A DNA stretch of 64,000 bases from Celeribacter baekdonensis (lineage in GTDB: Bacteria; Pseudomonadota; Alphaproteobacteria; Rhodobacterales; Rhodobacteraceae). Position 1 is the first letter of the stretch. Every line of letters begins with the position of its first letter. Where the stretch lies: NCBI RefSeq assembly GCF_900102315.1, contig NZ_FNBL01000006.1:124001-188000 (forward strand), given 5' to 3'. Of this stretch, positions 16,291 through 27,942 are shown piece after piece. The notes beneath the pieces are model-generated. The model saw nothing but the letters and a program-made list of their open reading frames with translations. It ran no database searches and was not told where the DNA came from. The translations under genes were made by a program, and so were the position numbers.

Positions 16291-17252
16291 TTTTGCGCGT
16301 CCTTGGCAGGGGTCGTTTTGGGCTTTGCACCCTCGGGGGTTTTTGCGGCCTCAAGAGGTTTGACCTCGGGAGTTGGTGCCGGAAGATCACCCGCAACGGC
16401 CGGGGTCATTTGTCCCAACATGCGCAGGATCGTGACCAATTCGGATTTCATCTGACCCCGGTGGGTCACCCGATCCAACATGCCGTGATCCAACAGGTAT
16501 TCAGCGCGCTGGAACCCTTCGGGCAGTTTCTCACGAATCGTTTGTTCGATCACACGCGGACCCGCGAAACAGATCAACGCATTGGGTTCGGCGATTTGCA
16601 CGTCGCCCAGCATGGCATAGGAGGCGGTGACGCCGCCAGTGGTCGGATGGGTCAAAACAACGATATAGGGCAAGCCCGCCTCTTTGAGCATCTCGATCGC
16701 CACAGTGGTGCGCGGCATTTGCATGAGGGAGAGAATCCCCTCCTGCATCCGGGCGCCACCTGCGGCGGAGAACATCACAAACGGACGTTTGAGTGCGATG
16801 GCGCGTTCGACACCGGCGATGAAAGCATTGCCGACATACATGCCCATGGAGCCAGCCATGAACGAAAAATCCTGTGCGGCGGCGACAATCGGTGTGCGCC
16901 CCATCTCGCCCTCAGCCACCAACATGGCTTCTTTTTCGCCGGTGGAGCGCTGTGCCGCTTTCATCCGTTCGGGATAGCGTTTTTGGTCCCGGAATTTCAA
17001 AGGATCTTCAATCGGTTCGGGAACCTTGATCTCAGAAAACACCCCGCCATCAAACAGCGCCGAAAAGCGTGCGCGCGGCGTGATATGCATGTGGTGATCG
17101 CAATTGGTGCAGACATTGAGATTGTCCGCCAATTCGCGATGGAACAGCATGGTGTTGCATTCTGGACATTTGGTCCAAAGGTTGTCCGGGGTATCGTGTT
17201 TGGAAAACAGCGAATTGATCTTTGGACGGACGTAGTTGGAAATCCAGTTCAT
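16287..17252 (-). CDS. accD: Acetyl-CoA carboxylase carboxyltransferase subunit beta
   Basis: The product has 321 residues from ATG 17252 ([10 protein letters not shown], the usual AccD N-terminus), preferred over an ATG eight codons upstream. The zinc ribbon has Cys29, Cys32, Cys48 and Cys51 (CPEC...CTNC). The carboxyltransferase core shows [15 protein letters not shown] and [14 protein letters not shown]. With AccA it transfers the carboxyl group from biotin to acetyl-CoA in fatty acid synthesis. The C-terminus has an Ala/Pro/Lys-rich extension of about 40 residues. It is coupled to folC. Confidence 0.96.
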   Translation of the reverse strand: MNWISNYVRPKINSLFSKHDTPDNLWTKCPECNTMLFHRELADNLNVCTNCDHHMHITPRARFSALFDGGVFSEIKVPEPIEDPLKFRDQKRYPERMKAAQRSTGEKEAMLVAEGEMGRTPIVAAAQDFSFMAGSMGMYVGNAFIAGVERAIALKRPFVMFSAAGGARMQEGILSLMQMPRTTVAIEMLKEAGLPYIVVLTHPTTGGVTASYAMLGDVQIAEPNALICFAGPRVIEQTIREKLPEGFQRAEYLLDHGMLDRVTHRGQMKSELVTILRMLGQMTPAVAGDLPAPTPEVKPLEAAKTPEGAKPKTTPAKDAQK

Positions 17253-17315
17253 ACGGGGAGCCTTTGGACGTAACATTACTGGCCCTCAGATAAGGCCATG
17301 GGAGAAGAATTGCAA

Positions 17316-18218
17316 TCAACGCCTGATCGCAAGCCTTGCGGTCAGCCATGTTGCCAACAAAAGCAGCGTTTGAAAGGCAATCACTTTTGGGTCGCTATAG
17401 GCGTCGGTGAGATCAAGCGTTTGGACCATGCGACCAAAGCCAGACATGATGTCTTGCTGCGGGGCGATCACCATGGCGGTGGCGTTGTTCATCAGATGTA
17501 ATGCGCAAGCCGGACCAATTGTGCCCGAACGTGCGGTCAGATCGCCCGCCAAAAGCCCAAACAACATCGCCCAGACAACCGGGAATATCGCCGCCGTTCC
17601 TTCGACCGCGCCGCTGATATGGCCCAGTCCGAACAAAACGGAGGCGGCCAACACCCCCAGCGTGTAGGATTTGGTCGAGGCGATCAGTTGGCTTTGCAGA
17701 TAGCCGCGAAAAAATACCTCTTCGGCGGTGATTTGGATCATCAGGCCCAAAAGCGCAAAGGGCATCCAAAACAGCCACATCCCAAGATTGAGGTTTTCAG
17801 ACAGCGCGGAATCGGTGCTGTCCCACGGCAGGAGCATGGTGACAAAGCTCAGGAGTGCGACCCATTTGAGGGTTGCGAAAAACTGACGGCGCATCTTTTT
17901 GGCGGGCCCGGTGATGTCGCGCAGGCTCCGGTTGTGCAAGCGGCGCGCCAAGAGGACACTGCCGACCAAAAGCACCGCATAACCCGCCAGCAACACAAAC
18001 ATCCCGCCGGGCGTCGCCCCAATGACGACCCCGCTCGGACCAAAATGAACGGGCATCAACGCGGGCGCCATCCGCCCGATCAGCCCGTAGAGCACAGGTG
18101 TGACCAAGGCCCCAAGCGCCAAAGCGGCCAATATCTGCACCGCGATGCGCCAAAGCTCGGGGCGGCGCGCCGCAGACCGCAGGATCGCATCATAGGGATG
18201 AGGGCGGGGCGGGATCAT
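17316..18218 (-). CDS. CPBP family intramembrane metalloprotease
   Basis: The product has about 300 residues from ATG 18218 (MIPPRPHPYD); a start 20 codons upstream is possible. Several membrane helices carry the CPBP/CAAX-protease motifs EEVFFRGYLQ, FGLGH and the late HLMNN motif. Bacterial relatives serve in bacteriocin immunity or unknown processing. It lies upstream of accD on the same strand with a 63-bp gap, and may be transcribed with accD-folC. Confidence 0.85.
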   Translation of the reverse strand: MIPPRPHPYDAILRSAARRPELWRIAVQILAALALGALVTPVLYGLIGRMAPALMPVHFGPSGVVIGATPGGMFVLLAGYAVLLVGSVLLARRLHNRSLRDITGPAKKMRRQFFATLKWVALLSFVTMLLPWDSTDSALSENLNLGMWLFWMPFALLGLMIQITAEEVFFRGYLQSQLIASTKSYTLGVLAASVLFGLGHISGAVEGTAAIFPVVWAMLFGLLAGDLTARSGTIGPACALHLMNNATAMVIAPQQDIMSGFGRMVQTLDLTDAYSDPKVIAFQTLLLLATWLTARLAIRR

Positions 18219-18438
18219 GGCGTTCTTTCTATGTGCGAGCTGCGTGCAAGCTATGTGCAAGGCTGTGTCTTGGCCCAACCGATAGCACGGCCCGTGGTGG
18301 TCCGAAAGCCGCTCGGCGTAGTGCCGCCAAGCCGCGCAAGGATGGCTTGCAGGCAGGGCGGCATCCCTTGTATGCCAAGCGCGGTTGCAACGTGACAGCC
18401 ATTGGATTTTCGGGATTTTGGTAAAGGTAAGGCATCAT

Positions 18439-19080
18439 ATGGGCCGATACAAACAGGGGCTTTGGAACGGCTTTATCCTCAGTCTGGCTTTGGTCCTGTC
18501 GGCCTGTCAGATGGCGGTGCCGACACCCGTGACACCCACACAAGCCGCGCCGAAAGAAATCCGCCTGTCCAGTCGTGGTCTGACCGTGGCCGGACCAACG
18601 GGATTTTGCATCGACCCCGGCTCGGTGAAAGACGAGCAAGGCGGAAGTTTCGTGCTTTTGAGCAGTTGCACGGGTCTGAGCGGCGGCTCCAATCTTGGGC
18701 GCACAGCCAGCACGGCGGTTTTGACCCTGTCTGTTTCTGGCCCATCGACAGACGCGGCGGCTTTTGATGCGGCGGGCGTTCAGGCCTTTTTTGCCTCCGA
18801 CGCAGGCCGCACCGCCCTGTCGCGGTCTGGGAACATGGCAACGGTCACAGTTTTGGGCAGTGTGATCGAAGATGGCACGGTTTTTGTTCATGCCCGTGAC
18901 ACGTCTGCCCCAATGATCAATGGGCTGGGCGACGAATACTGGCGCGCGTTCTTTGTTTCGGGCGGGCGATTGATGACAGCGACGGCAACCCCCTTTTCTC
19001 AGGCTCCAATGTCGTCTGGCGGATTAAAAACCGCCCTGAAACAGTTTGCGGTGGTTTTGGCGCGTAAAAACCCGACGTAA
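18439..19080 (+). CDS. Hypothetical lipoprotein
   Basis: The product has 213 residues from ATG 18439, preceded by AAAGGTAAGG. It starts with a lipoprotein signal ending in LSAC, followed by a Pro/Thr-rich linker. The mature part has paired cysteines (FCIDPGS and LSSCTG), which may form a disulphide. No family is recognised. It is divergent from the CPBP gene and is probably anchored to a membrane in the periplasm. Confidence 0.75.
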   Translation: MGRYKQGLWNGFILSLALVLSACQMAVPTPVTPTQAAPKEIRLSSRGLTVAGPTGFCIDPGSVKDEQGGSFVLLSSCTGLSGGSNLGRTASTAVLTLSVSGPSTDAAAFDAAGVQAFFASDAGRTALSRSGNMATVTVLGSVIEDGTVFVHARDTSAPMINGLGDEYWRAFFVSGGRLMTATATPFSQAPMSSGGLKTALKQFAVVLARKNPT

Positions 19081-19234
19081 TGGGCGGAAATTATTGCCAA
19101 AATGGAACCAAACACTGGATTTATTGGGCGTTTGTTGAGATGAAACCTGTGTCGGTCATAATTGGCCAAAGTCAAAGGCACGTCAAAGAACGTCATGGTC
19201 TAAGGCTGGTGCCACAGAAAGGTTTCTTAAGGGT

Positions 19235-20008
19235 ATGAGCGGTCGGGTCAGTAAACTGTTTGAAAAACGTCTCAACAAAGCGTCGATAGCGCGTTGGGCG
19301 CGCCGTGTCCGCACAGCCGAAGGGCTTGATCTTGCGACACTGCGGTGGTTGCGTGCTCAGGCCCGTAGTCTGCGATGGGAGTTGGACCAATTCCTTTTCA
19401 TTGCGGAAGGCCGTTTGGCATTGCCACTGATCGGATCGAATGCGATGCAATTGCCGCTTTATACCGAATGGTCGTATCGGCCCGAATTATGGCGCGGTCC
19501 GATTGCGCCACAAGGGGCCTCTGCGGTGCCTTCGAAAACATCCATCGGGTCCGAGGCAACCTTGTTTCACGATTGCCAAATCTCTGAACTGACCTACCGC
19601 CAGGTCCGCAACAGTTCAGAAGCAGACCTTGCCCCCTTTGGTCTGCGCCTCGATGTGTTTCGCTTTGACGGCTCTTTTTTGTCCTTGTCGGTCAATATCC
19701 CGGATGAGGTCTGTCATGGGTTGAGCCTGCGCCATGTGCTGCGGCTGGATTTCGCGGTGGACCTTGAAAAACCAATTGAAATTTTCGCCCGGCTGAATGT
19801 GAAACACGGCCCGAACCTCGAACAATTGGTGCGGGAATTGCCGTTGCACTCCGACGAAGGCTTTGTCGATTTCGATCTGGCCTACACCAAGTTGAACGAG
19901 AAGCGGGTTGAAAAACTTTGGGTCGATTTGATCTTTGAAGGCCCCGAAATGAACCAAATCGTCCTGCGGGACCTGACCCTGTCGCGCCGTCCGCGCGCGG
20001 AACTTTGA
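19235..20008 (+). CDS. Hypothetical protein, tentatively DUF6478-type
   Basis: This 257-residue soluble protein has a basic N-terminus (SKLFEKRLNKASIARWARRV) and a beta-rich remainder (FGLRLDVFRFDGSFLSLS; LRDLTLSRRPRAEL). It resembles a family seen in Rhodobacterales that I recall only tentatively as DUF6478; no function is known. The ribosome site is poor (TTAAGGGT). The next gene starts 11 bp after its stop, so the two form a likely operon. Confidence 0.7.
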   Translation: MSGRVSKLFEKRLNKASIARWARRVRTAEGLDLATLRWLRAQARSLRWELDQFLFIAEGRLALPLIGSNAMQLPLYTEWSYRPELWRGPIAPQGASAVPSKTSIGSEATLFHDCQISELTYRQVRNSSEADLAPFGLRLDVFRFDGSFLSLSVNIPDEVCHGLSLRHVLRLDFAVDLEKPIEIFARLNVKHGPNLEQLVRELPLHSDEGFVDFDLAYTKLNEKRVEKLWVDLIFEGPEMNQIVLRDLTLSRRPRAEL

Positions 20009-20019
20009 CGGAGAGCAAG

Positions 20020-20406
20020 ATGGACAAGGTGACATTGGTCAAAACGCGGCTTCAGGCGGGGATTTGGGAGGGGGAATTGCATGTGCCCGATGCGGTCGAC
20101 CGACTGCCTGAGATTGAGGTGAGCTATCTCGATCAACCGCTGCCGGGGCACACCCTGTCCGAAGACCCGGACCGCGCCGGGGTTTGGTTTTTCCGGTTTG
20201 CCGTGCCTTCCGAAGTGATCAGTGACGGGGTGCAGACCTTTGTCTTTACAGATCGGGACACCGGACAGGTGCTTGGCTCTTTTGCTTTGATCGCGGGCGA
20301 TGGCTTGGCCGATGACATTCGCGCCGAAATGGATTTGCTGCGTCAGGAATTGGACATGCTCAAACGGGCATTTCGACGGCATTGCCTTGAGGTTGGCGCA
20401 AACTGA
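20020..20406 (+). CDS. Hypothetical protein (128 aa)
   Basis: The ATG at 20020 follows GGAGAG at good spacing; a TTG overlapping the preceding stop at 20005 is the alternative. The protein is beta-rich (FVFTDRDTGQVLGSFALI) and ends with a short amphipathic helix (IRAEMDLLRQELDMLKRAFR), a possible coiled coil for oligomerisation. No family is recognised. It is paired with the 257-residue protein upstream and followed 88 bp later by the FadH-like gene. Confidence 0.7.
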   Translation: MDKVTLVKTRLQAGIWEGELHVPDAVDRLPEIEVSYLDQPLPGHTLSEDPDRAGVWFFRFAVPSEVISDGVQTFVFTDRDTGQVLGSFALIAGDGLADDIRAEMDLLRQELDMLKRAFRRHCLEVGAN

Positions 20407-20428
20407 GGCCGCGCATTCGTGGCCCTGA

Positions 20429-22519
<2,091 letters not shown>

Positions 22520-22721
22520 CGCGGCGTCTTTTTGACCCAAACGCTCCCGCCGGAGGCGCGCTTTCGGTGGGGCAAAAATGCCGTTTGGGGAGTGTTTCCG
22601 CGTTTCCTGACGCAGGACGATCCTTGAAACACCACGCTATTGTCTCCCATCTTCCCCATTCTTGCCCGAATTGGCCGTCATTGATGTGGCTTGTAGGGTC
22701 AAGATTGTAGGTAAGACAGAC

Positions 22722-23627
22722 ATGGATCGACTTACGGAAATGGAAGCCTTTGCCACCGTTGTGGACCAGGGCGGTTTCACGGATGCAGCAAAGAAGATGG
22801 GGATTTCCAAATCCGCCGTTTCCAAACATGTATCTGCCCTTGAGGCGCGTTTGGGCGCACGGTTGCTCAATCGCACAACGCGCCGGGTCAGCCCGACAGA
22901 GATCGGTCTGGCCTATTATGACCGCGCCCGCCGGGTTTTGAACGATGCGGGCGAGGCGGACGCGCTGGTCACCTCAATGCAAAGCGCGCCCTCCGGCCTG
23001 TTGCGCATCTCGGTGGCAACCGATTTTGGCGTCAATCATCTGTCGCCAGTGCTGGGCGAGTTTTTGTCTGAATTCCCTGACATCACCGTCAATATGGTGC
23101 TCAACAACCGCTATGTGGAGTTGATTTCCGAAGGGTTTGACATGGCCGTGCGCATCGGCGAGCTGGAAGACAGCACCCTGCGCGCCCGCAAATTGACCGA
23201 AACCACCAAACGGATGGTCGGCGCCCCGGCCTATTTTGAAAAATACGGTCGGCCCGAAAAGATCGACGATCTGAATGATCACAAGCTTTTGCATTATTCC
23301 AACCAATCGAATGGGGCGGTGTGGAAACTGACCGCGCCCTCTGGCGAAAAGCGGCAAATCCGTACCGCTGGCTGGTTGACCGTGAATGATGGTCAGTCGC
23401 TGCTCAACGCCTGTATTTCGGGTCTTGGCATCGCCTATCTGCCGTCTTTCCTTTACGCGGATGCGATGGAAGCGGGCCTGATCGAAGAGGCGATCCCCGA
23501 GTTGCCGTCAGAGACCCAAGGCATCTATGCGGTCTACCCGCCGGGCCGCTTTACCCAACCGAAAGTGCGCGCATTCATTGATTTCCTTGTGCACTCCTTT
23601 GCCGACAAAGGGCCAGACAAGTGGTGA
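22722..23627 (+). CDS. LysR family transcriptional regulator
   Basis: The product has 301 residues from ATG 22722 (MDRLTEMEAFATVV), with AGGTAAG upstream; an ATG 20 codons earlier is less likely. The winged helix-turn-helix occupies about residues 1-60 (KKMGISKSAVSKHVSALEARLGARLL), followed by the periplasmic-binding-like effector domain. It belongs to the DsdC/AaeR-like group by pattern. It is on the same strand as the fadH-like gene, 202 bp away. Target is unknown. Confidence 0.92.
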   Translation: MDRLTEMEAFATVVDQGGFTDAAKKMGISKSAVSKHVSALEARLGARLLNRTTRRVSPTEIGLAYYDRARRVLNDAGEADALVTSMQSAPSGLLRISVATDFGVNHLSPVLGEFLSEFPDITVNMVLNNRYVELISEGFDMAVRIGELEDSTLRARKLTETTKRMVGAPAYFEKYGRPEKIDDLNDHKLLHYSNQSNGAVWKLTAPSGEKRQIRTAGWLTVNDGQSLLNACISGLGIAYLPSFLYADAMEAGLIEEAIPELPSETQGIYAVYPPGRFTQPKVRAFIDFLVHSFADKGPDKW

Positions 23628-23677
23628 TGTGACACAGTCACAGCCATGATATTCTCGTGGAGAGAAGGCGAAAGCCA

Positions 23678-24631
23678 TTACTGGGTCGAGGCGATCACCG
23701 CTTCGACCCTTCTGTTTGTCTCACGGCCTTTGGGCGTCGCGTTTGACACCCGTGGCGCGAGATAGCCGATGCCCTCGGCGCTGACTTGATCCGGAGACAC
23801 GCCATGGGCCGAAATCATCCGTGCCCGCACCGCCTCCGCACGTTTGCGCGACAGGGAGGTGTTGTTGGCCAGTCCGCCCACGGTGTCGGTGTGACCGACC
23901 AAAACGATTTTCGTCAACGGATGGGCGGTCAAATAGGCCGCGATCTGCGTCAGTGACGCAAAAGGCCCCGCCCCAAGCTCGGTCGCTCCGGTTTCAAACG
24001 ACAGATCATCCAAAACCACCCGACCCCGCGCCTCAAGTGTGGCAATCACATCGCGGTTGGGTGGCAGGGTGCCTGCGGGGGTCTCGGGCCCGGGCGAGGG
24101 GGCAATCAATTCGACGTCTGGCGTATCGCTTGGCGTCACCGTGCTGATATGCACGAACCCGGCACTGGTCGCGCGGCTGGTGACAATGGCGATGGTGCGC
24201 CCGTCTGGGTGTTGGGCCAAGAGATATTGAAAATTGCCCAGATCGACATGCATTGCAGGTTCCGGCAAAAGATCCAACAGATAGCGAAAATCAAAGCCAC
24301 CACAGAGGTTGTCCGCGCAGGCAAAAGCGATGCGGAATCCGGCGGTTTCCAACTGCTTGCGCAGAGGGTCTATCAATTGAAACGCCGTCAGACTTGTGCC
24401 GGGTAGACGGTAGGCATGGTGCATCACCGCGCCTTCGGCCATGACCATTTGGGTGGCGTCACCTTGATAGGTGCTGGTTGGAAACGGCTGAGCCGAGAGG
24501 GAATCGTCGCGTGAGGCGGTTTCAACCGAAGCCCCGGGCAAGTCGAGATCAAGTGCGCGCGCTTCATCCCCCCCCACAGACAGAACAAGGCTGAAGGACA
24601 GCAAAAGCATGCGTGGGAAGGATAAGAGCAT
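23678..24631 (-). CDS. OmpA family protein
   Basis: The 317-residue product has an N-terminal signal peptide (MLLSFPRMLLLSFSLVLS) and a C-terminal OmpA peptidoglycan-binding domain (about 200-317) with LVGHTDTVGGLANN and LSRKRAEAVRARM and the closing NRRVEAVI. It should anchor to murein from the periplasm or outer membrane. The start ATG shares a base with the GNAT stop (TGATG), placing it last in a cinA-like/GNAT/OmpA chain. Confidence 0.88.
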   Translation of the reverse strand: MLLSFPRMLLLSFSLVLSVGGDEARALDLDLPGASVETASRDDSLSAQPFPTSTYQGDATQMVMAEGAVMHHAYRLPGTSLTAFQLIDPLRKQLETAGFRIAFACADNLCGGFDFRYLLDLLPEPAMHVDLGNFQYLLAQHPDGRTIAIVTSRATSAGFVHISTVTPSDTPDVELIAPSPGPETPAGTLPPNRDVIATLEARGRVVLDDLSFETGATELGAGPFASLTQIAAYLTAHPLTKIVLVGHTDTVGGLANNTSLSRKRAEAVRARMISAHGVSPDQVSAEGIGYLAPRVSNATPKGRETNRRVEAVIASTQ

Positions 24632-25380
24632 CAGGCCTCGGTCATTGGTTTGGTTCTATAGTGGTACTGGCCAATTTCACGCAGTCCAAGCGAAGAATAA
24701 AGCGCAAGAGCGGCGGTATTGGCGCGCGTGACCTGAAGCGCAAGCGTGGCGGCGCCTTGGGTGCGGGCCCAATCGGCGGCCAGTGTCACCAAGATGCGGG
24801 CCATGCCTTTGCGCCGCTCGGTTGGCGTGATTTCAAGTGCGTGAAGCACGGCGACGGAGCCGGACAGTGCGACAAATCCTACCCCGGCAGGGCGATCTTT
24901 GATGCGGCCAAGCAGGGAGGTTTTCGGCGCGCAGGCCCGATCCATGACGGCAAGTCGCGCCGGACCAATACCACCTTCGGCCCAAATCTCGCGCTGGATC
25001 GAGACGGGCGGCCAAGACACATAGCTGCATTTTGGGTCAGAGGGTGCAAAGGCCTCAATCGGAGCGGCAAGGCATATGGTTGGGTCAAACATCGTATAGC
25101 CGCGCTCGATGAGCAGGGCGTCAAACGCGGCCTCACCCGTGCGGATTTGAAACAACGCGGGGCGGGCATCCGCAGCAAAGCGGGATTCGATCTGATCCAG
25201 CGCGTCCGCGGAAACATCGCCCGTGGAAAAATTACCGTCAAGTGTGGCCGCCGAGGTGCGGCTGCCGCCACCCGCGCCGTCACGATAGATAAAAGGGCCA
25301 ACGGGTTCGCGACGAAGCGCAGGCCAAGTTGCCTCGAACGCCGTGATATATGCGTTGGGATAGCAAGCGGACTCAGCCAT
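24631..25380 (-). CDS. GNAT family N-acetyltransferase
   Basis: The product has 249 residues from ATG 25380, which overlaps the end of the cinA-like gene by 8 bp. The acetyl-CoA binding region is near the C-terminus (ITPTERRKGMARILV, with the R-x-x-G-x-A motif), followed by ALQVTRANTAALALYSSLG. The N-terminal half is a degenerate second GNAT-like unit. Substrate is unknown. It is translationally coupled on both sides. Confidence 0.85.
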   Translation of the reverse strand: MAESACYPNAYITAFEATWPALRREPVGPFIYRDGAGGGSRTSAATLDGNFSTGDVSADALDQIESRFAADARPALFQIRTGEAAFDALLIERGYTMFDPTICLAAPIEAFAPSDPKCSYVSWPPVSIQREIWAEGGIGPARLAVMDRACAPKTSLLGRIKDRPAGVGFVALSGSVAVLHALEITPTERRKGMARILVTLAADWARTQGAATLALQVTRANTAALALYSSLGLREIGQYHYRTKPMTEA

Positions 25381-26107
25381 TTTCATGCGCAGGAAACAGG
25401 GCCGCAAGTTCCAGAATGGCGGCATCGACCATCGCCCCGTCCTGGCCGCGAATGACGATATTGGTGCCAAAAGCGCCATTGTTGGTGAACGGATAAGAGC
25501 CCATCGACAGATCAGGGTATTTTTGCGCCAACACGCCCAAAGGTTCGGCCACGGTGCTTTCCGCGCGATTGATGCGATAGGTCTGCGACAGCAACGGCTT
25601 GCCACCCGTGAGCGTCGGCAGGATCGAGGCGACCATGGCGGCGAACACATTGGGCACCCCGGCCATGACATGGGTGTTCTCAAGGCTGAACCCCGGCGCA
25701 ATCGAGACCGGGTTTTCGATCAAAGTCGCGCCCTCTGGAATCCGCGCCATCCGCATCCGCGCCTCGTTGAAATCAACCCCACGGGCTTCGTAATGCGCGC
25801 CCAAAAGCGCACGGGCATCGTCGCGCACGCCAATGGAACGACCAAAGGCCTCGGCGACACAATCGGCGGTGATGTCATCATGGGTCGGCCCGATGCCGCC
25901 AGAGGTAAAGACATGATCGTAAGCGTCTGAGAGTGCGCGCACCGTGGTCACAATCGCATCGCGATCATCGGAAATCACCCGCACTTCCTTTAAATCAATG
26001 CCGATGCGGGTCAATTCGCCCGCAAGCAGATACATATTGGCGTCGCGGGTGCGTCCCGACAGGATTTCATCCCCGATGATCAGAATCGCGGCGGTTGGGT
26101 TGGGCAT
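25373..26107 (-). CDS. Molybdopterin-binding (CinA N-terminal type) protein
   Basis: This 244-residue MoaB/Mog-like domain protein shows IIGDEILSGRTRDANMY near the start and the signature TSGGIGPTHDDIT at about residues 67-79. It corresponds to the N-terminal domain of CinA, whose members hydrolyse ADP-ribose or bind molybdopterin; the deamidase domain of full CinA is absent. It leads a three-gene overlapping chain with the GNAT and OmpA genes and is divergent from sfsA. Confidence 0.88.
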   Translation of the reverse strand: MPNPTAAILIIGDEILSGRTRDANMYLLAGELTRIGIDLKEVRVISDDRDAIVTTVRALSDAYDHVFTSGGIGPTHDDITADCVAEAFGRSIGVRDDARALLGAHYEARGVDFNEARMRMARIPEGATLIENPVSIAPGFSLENTHVMAGVPNVFAAMVASILPTLTGGKPLLSQTYRINRAESTVAEPLGVLAQKYPDLSMGSYPFTNNGAFGTNIVIRGQDGAMVDAAILELAALFPAHENG

Positions 26108-26153
26108 CAGGACCTCCTTGAGCGGCTGTTGCTAAGGGTATAGTCCTGTGATC

Positions 26154-26840
26154 ATGCGCTTTCAAACCGAACTGATCCCCGCGACACTATTACGTCGATA
26201 TAAACGCTTTTTGGCGGATATTCGGTTGCCCGACGGGCGCGAGGTGACGGCGCATTGCCCCAATCCGGGCTCAATGATGGGCCTCTCGAAACCTGGCACA
26301 CGGGTCTGGGTCGAACCCAATGACGATCCGAAGAAAAAGCTCAAATACGGCCTGCGGATTGTCGAGCTTGCGGGGGCGATGGTGGTGGTCGACACGGGCG
26401 TTGCCAATAAGGTCGTAGGCGAGACTTTGCGCGCGGGATTGATCCCGGATTTGATCGGGGTGGTCCACGCTGAGGTCAAATACGGTGTCAATTCGCGCGC
26501 CGATTTCATGGTTGTACAAAATCAGAATAGAATTTGGATCGAGGTTAAATCAGTCACCCTGTCACGCGACGCGGGCTTGGCGGAGTTCCCGGATGCGAAA
26601 ACCGCGCGCGGGGCAAAGCACCTTGGCGAATTGGCGGCGCGCGTGGCGGAGGGCGACCGGGCGGTGATGCTTTATCTGGTGTCGCGCGATGATTGCAATC
26701 GCTTCGCCCCCGCCAGTGATATTGATCCGGCCTATGCCAAAGCCGAGGCAGAGGCGCGCGCTGCAGGTGTGGACATCCGCGTCCATTCGGTCACCATCAC
26801 GCCCGAACAGGTGCGTTTTGACACGGGTGGCTTTGCATAA
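26154..26840 (+). CDS. sfsA: SfsA family nuclease
   Basis: The 228-residue product starts at ATG 26154 (MRFQTELIPATLLRRYKRF), matching the SfsA N-terminus; a GTG two codons earlier is also in frame. Family motifs HCPNPGSM, NSRADF, IEVKSVTL and FPDAKTARGAKHL are all present, with PD-(D/E)XK-like acidic residues. SfsA proteins bind DNA and have nuclease activity in E. coli; the physiological role is unclear. It lies upstream of map in the same direction. Confidence 0.93.
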   Translation: MRFQTELIPATLLRRYKRFLADIRLPDGREVTAHCPNPGSMMGLSKPGTRVWVEPNDDPKKKLKYGLRIVELAGAMVVVDTGVANKVVGETLRAGLIPDLIGVVHAEVKYGVNSRADFMVVQNQNRIWIEVKSVTLSRDAGLAEFPDAKTARGAKHLGELAARVAEGDRAVMLYLVSRDDCNRFAPASDIDPAYAKAEAEARAAGVDIRVHSVTITPEQVRFDTGGFA

Positions 26841-26914
26841 GAACTCCGTTCGAAGCACTGGCCCTTCGCGGCTGAACCCCTTATATCAGTGCCGCAAAGA
26901 GATGGAGTAGACCC

Positions 26915-27763
26915 TTGGACGAGACGCATCGCGGCCGCATCACCAAAGACGGAATTCGGATTTATGAGGATGCCGATTATGCTGGCATGCATGCGGCGGG
27001 CAAAATTGCCGCGCAAATCCTTGATGAGGTCGGCCCACTTGTCGTGCCCGGTGCAACCACCGAGGAGATCGACGCGTTTATCACCCGCCGGGTGGTCGAG
27101 CTTGGCACCGTGTCCGCGACCATCGACTATAAAGGCTATAAACACGCCTCCTGTATTTCGGTGAACTATGTGGTGTGTCACGGGATTCCGGGGGCAAAAA
27201 TTCCCGGCCATAAGGACGACAAGCTGGTCGATGGGGACATCGTCAATATTGATGTGACGGTGATCAAAGACGGTTGGTTTGGGGATTCAAGCCGGATGTA
27301 TTTCGCCGGTCAGCCCAAGAAATTTGCCGAGCGTTTGGTGCAGGTCACTCACGACTGTCTGATGTTTGGGATCGAGCAAGTGAAGCCGGGCAACACGTTT
27401 GACGACATTGCTGGTGCCATTCAGGAGCACGCCCATAAGAACCGCATGTCGGTGGTACGCGATTTTTGCGGGCATGGCCTGGGCCGGGTGTTTCATGCGC
27501 CGCCAAATGTGCTGCACTACGTGCCGATGCGGCGTCCGGGCGACAGCGCCCCGGTGCTCGAAGAAGGCATGTTCTTTACCATTGAGCCGATGATCAATCT
27601 CGGTCGTCCAGAAACCAAGGTCCTCGCGGATGATTGGACAGCCATCACCAAGGATAAAAAACTCTCCGCGCAGTTCGAACACTCCATCGGGGTGACGGCG
27701 ACCGGATGTGAGATTTTCACGCTTTCCCCGGCGGGTTTGTTTTATCCGAGCTTTGGCGGCTAA
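26915..27763 (+). CDS. map: Type I methionine aminopeptidase
   Basis: The product has 282 residues from a TTG start at 26915 with GATGGAG upstream; no ATG fits the expected N-terminus. It removes initiator methionine from nascent proteins. Metal ligands are visible in NIDVTVIKDGWFGD (two Asp), GHGLGRVFHAPP (His), FTIEPMI (Glu) and FEHSIGV (Glu). Length and N-terminal form fit the proteobacterial enzyme. Single gene, 74 bp after sfsA. Confidence 0.95.
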   Translation: MDETHRGRITKDGIRIYEDADYAGMHAAGKIAAQILDEVGPLVVPGATTEEIDAFITRRVVELGTVSATIDYKGYKHASCISVNYVVCHGIPGAKIPGHKDDKLVDGDIVNIDVTVIKDGWFGDSSRMYFAGQPKKFAERLVQVTHDCLMFGIEQVKPGNTFDDIAGAIQEHAHKNRMSVVRDFCGHGLGRVFHAPPNVLHYVPMRRPGDSAPVLEEGMFFTIEPMINLGRPETKVLADDWTAITKDKKLSAQFEHSIGVTATGCEIFTLSPAGLFYPSFGG

Positions 27764-27942
27764 GGCAGCAAAGAGTTGTTTTTTAAGAATGGTGTTTGAC
27801 TTCAATAGCCTGACCAAAGAGTCAGAGAAATCTTCACATCCTCCTGTTGCGAATGACTTGCAGCAGCACTAGCAAGACCCTACGTCAACTGGGCGCGGAC
27901 CACAAAAGGCCCGCATGAGACAGCCCATAAGGAGGACTGCCC

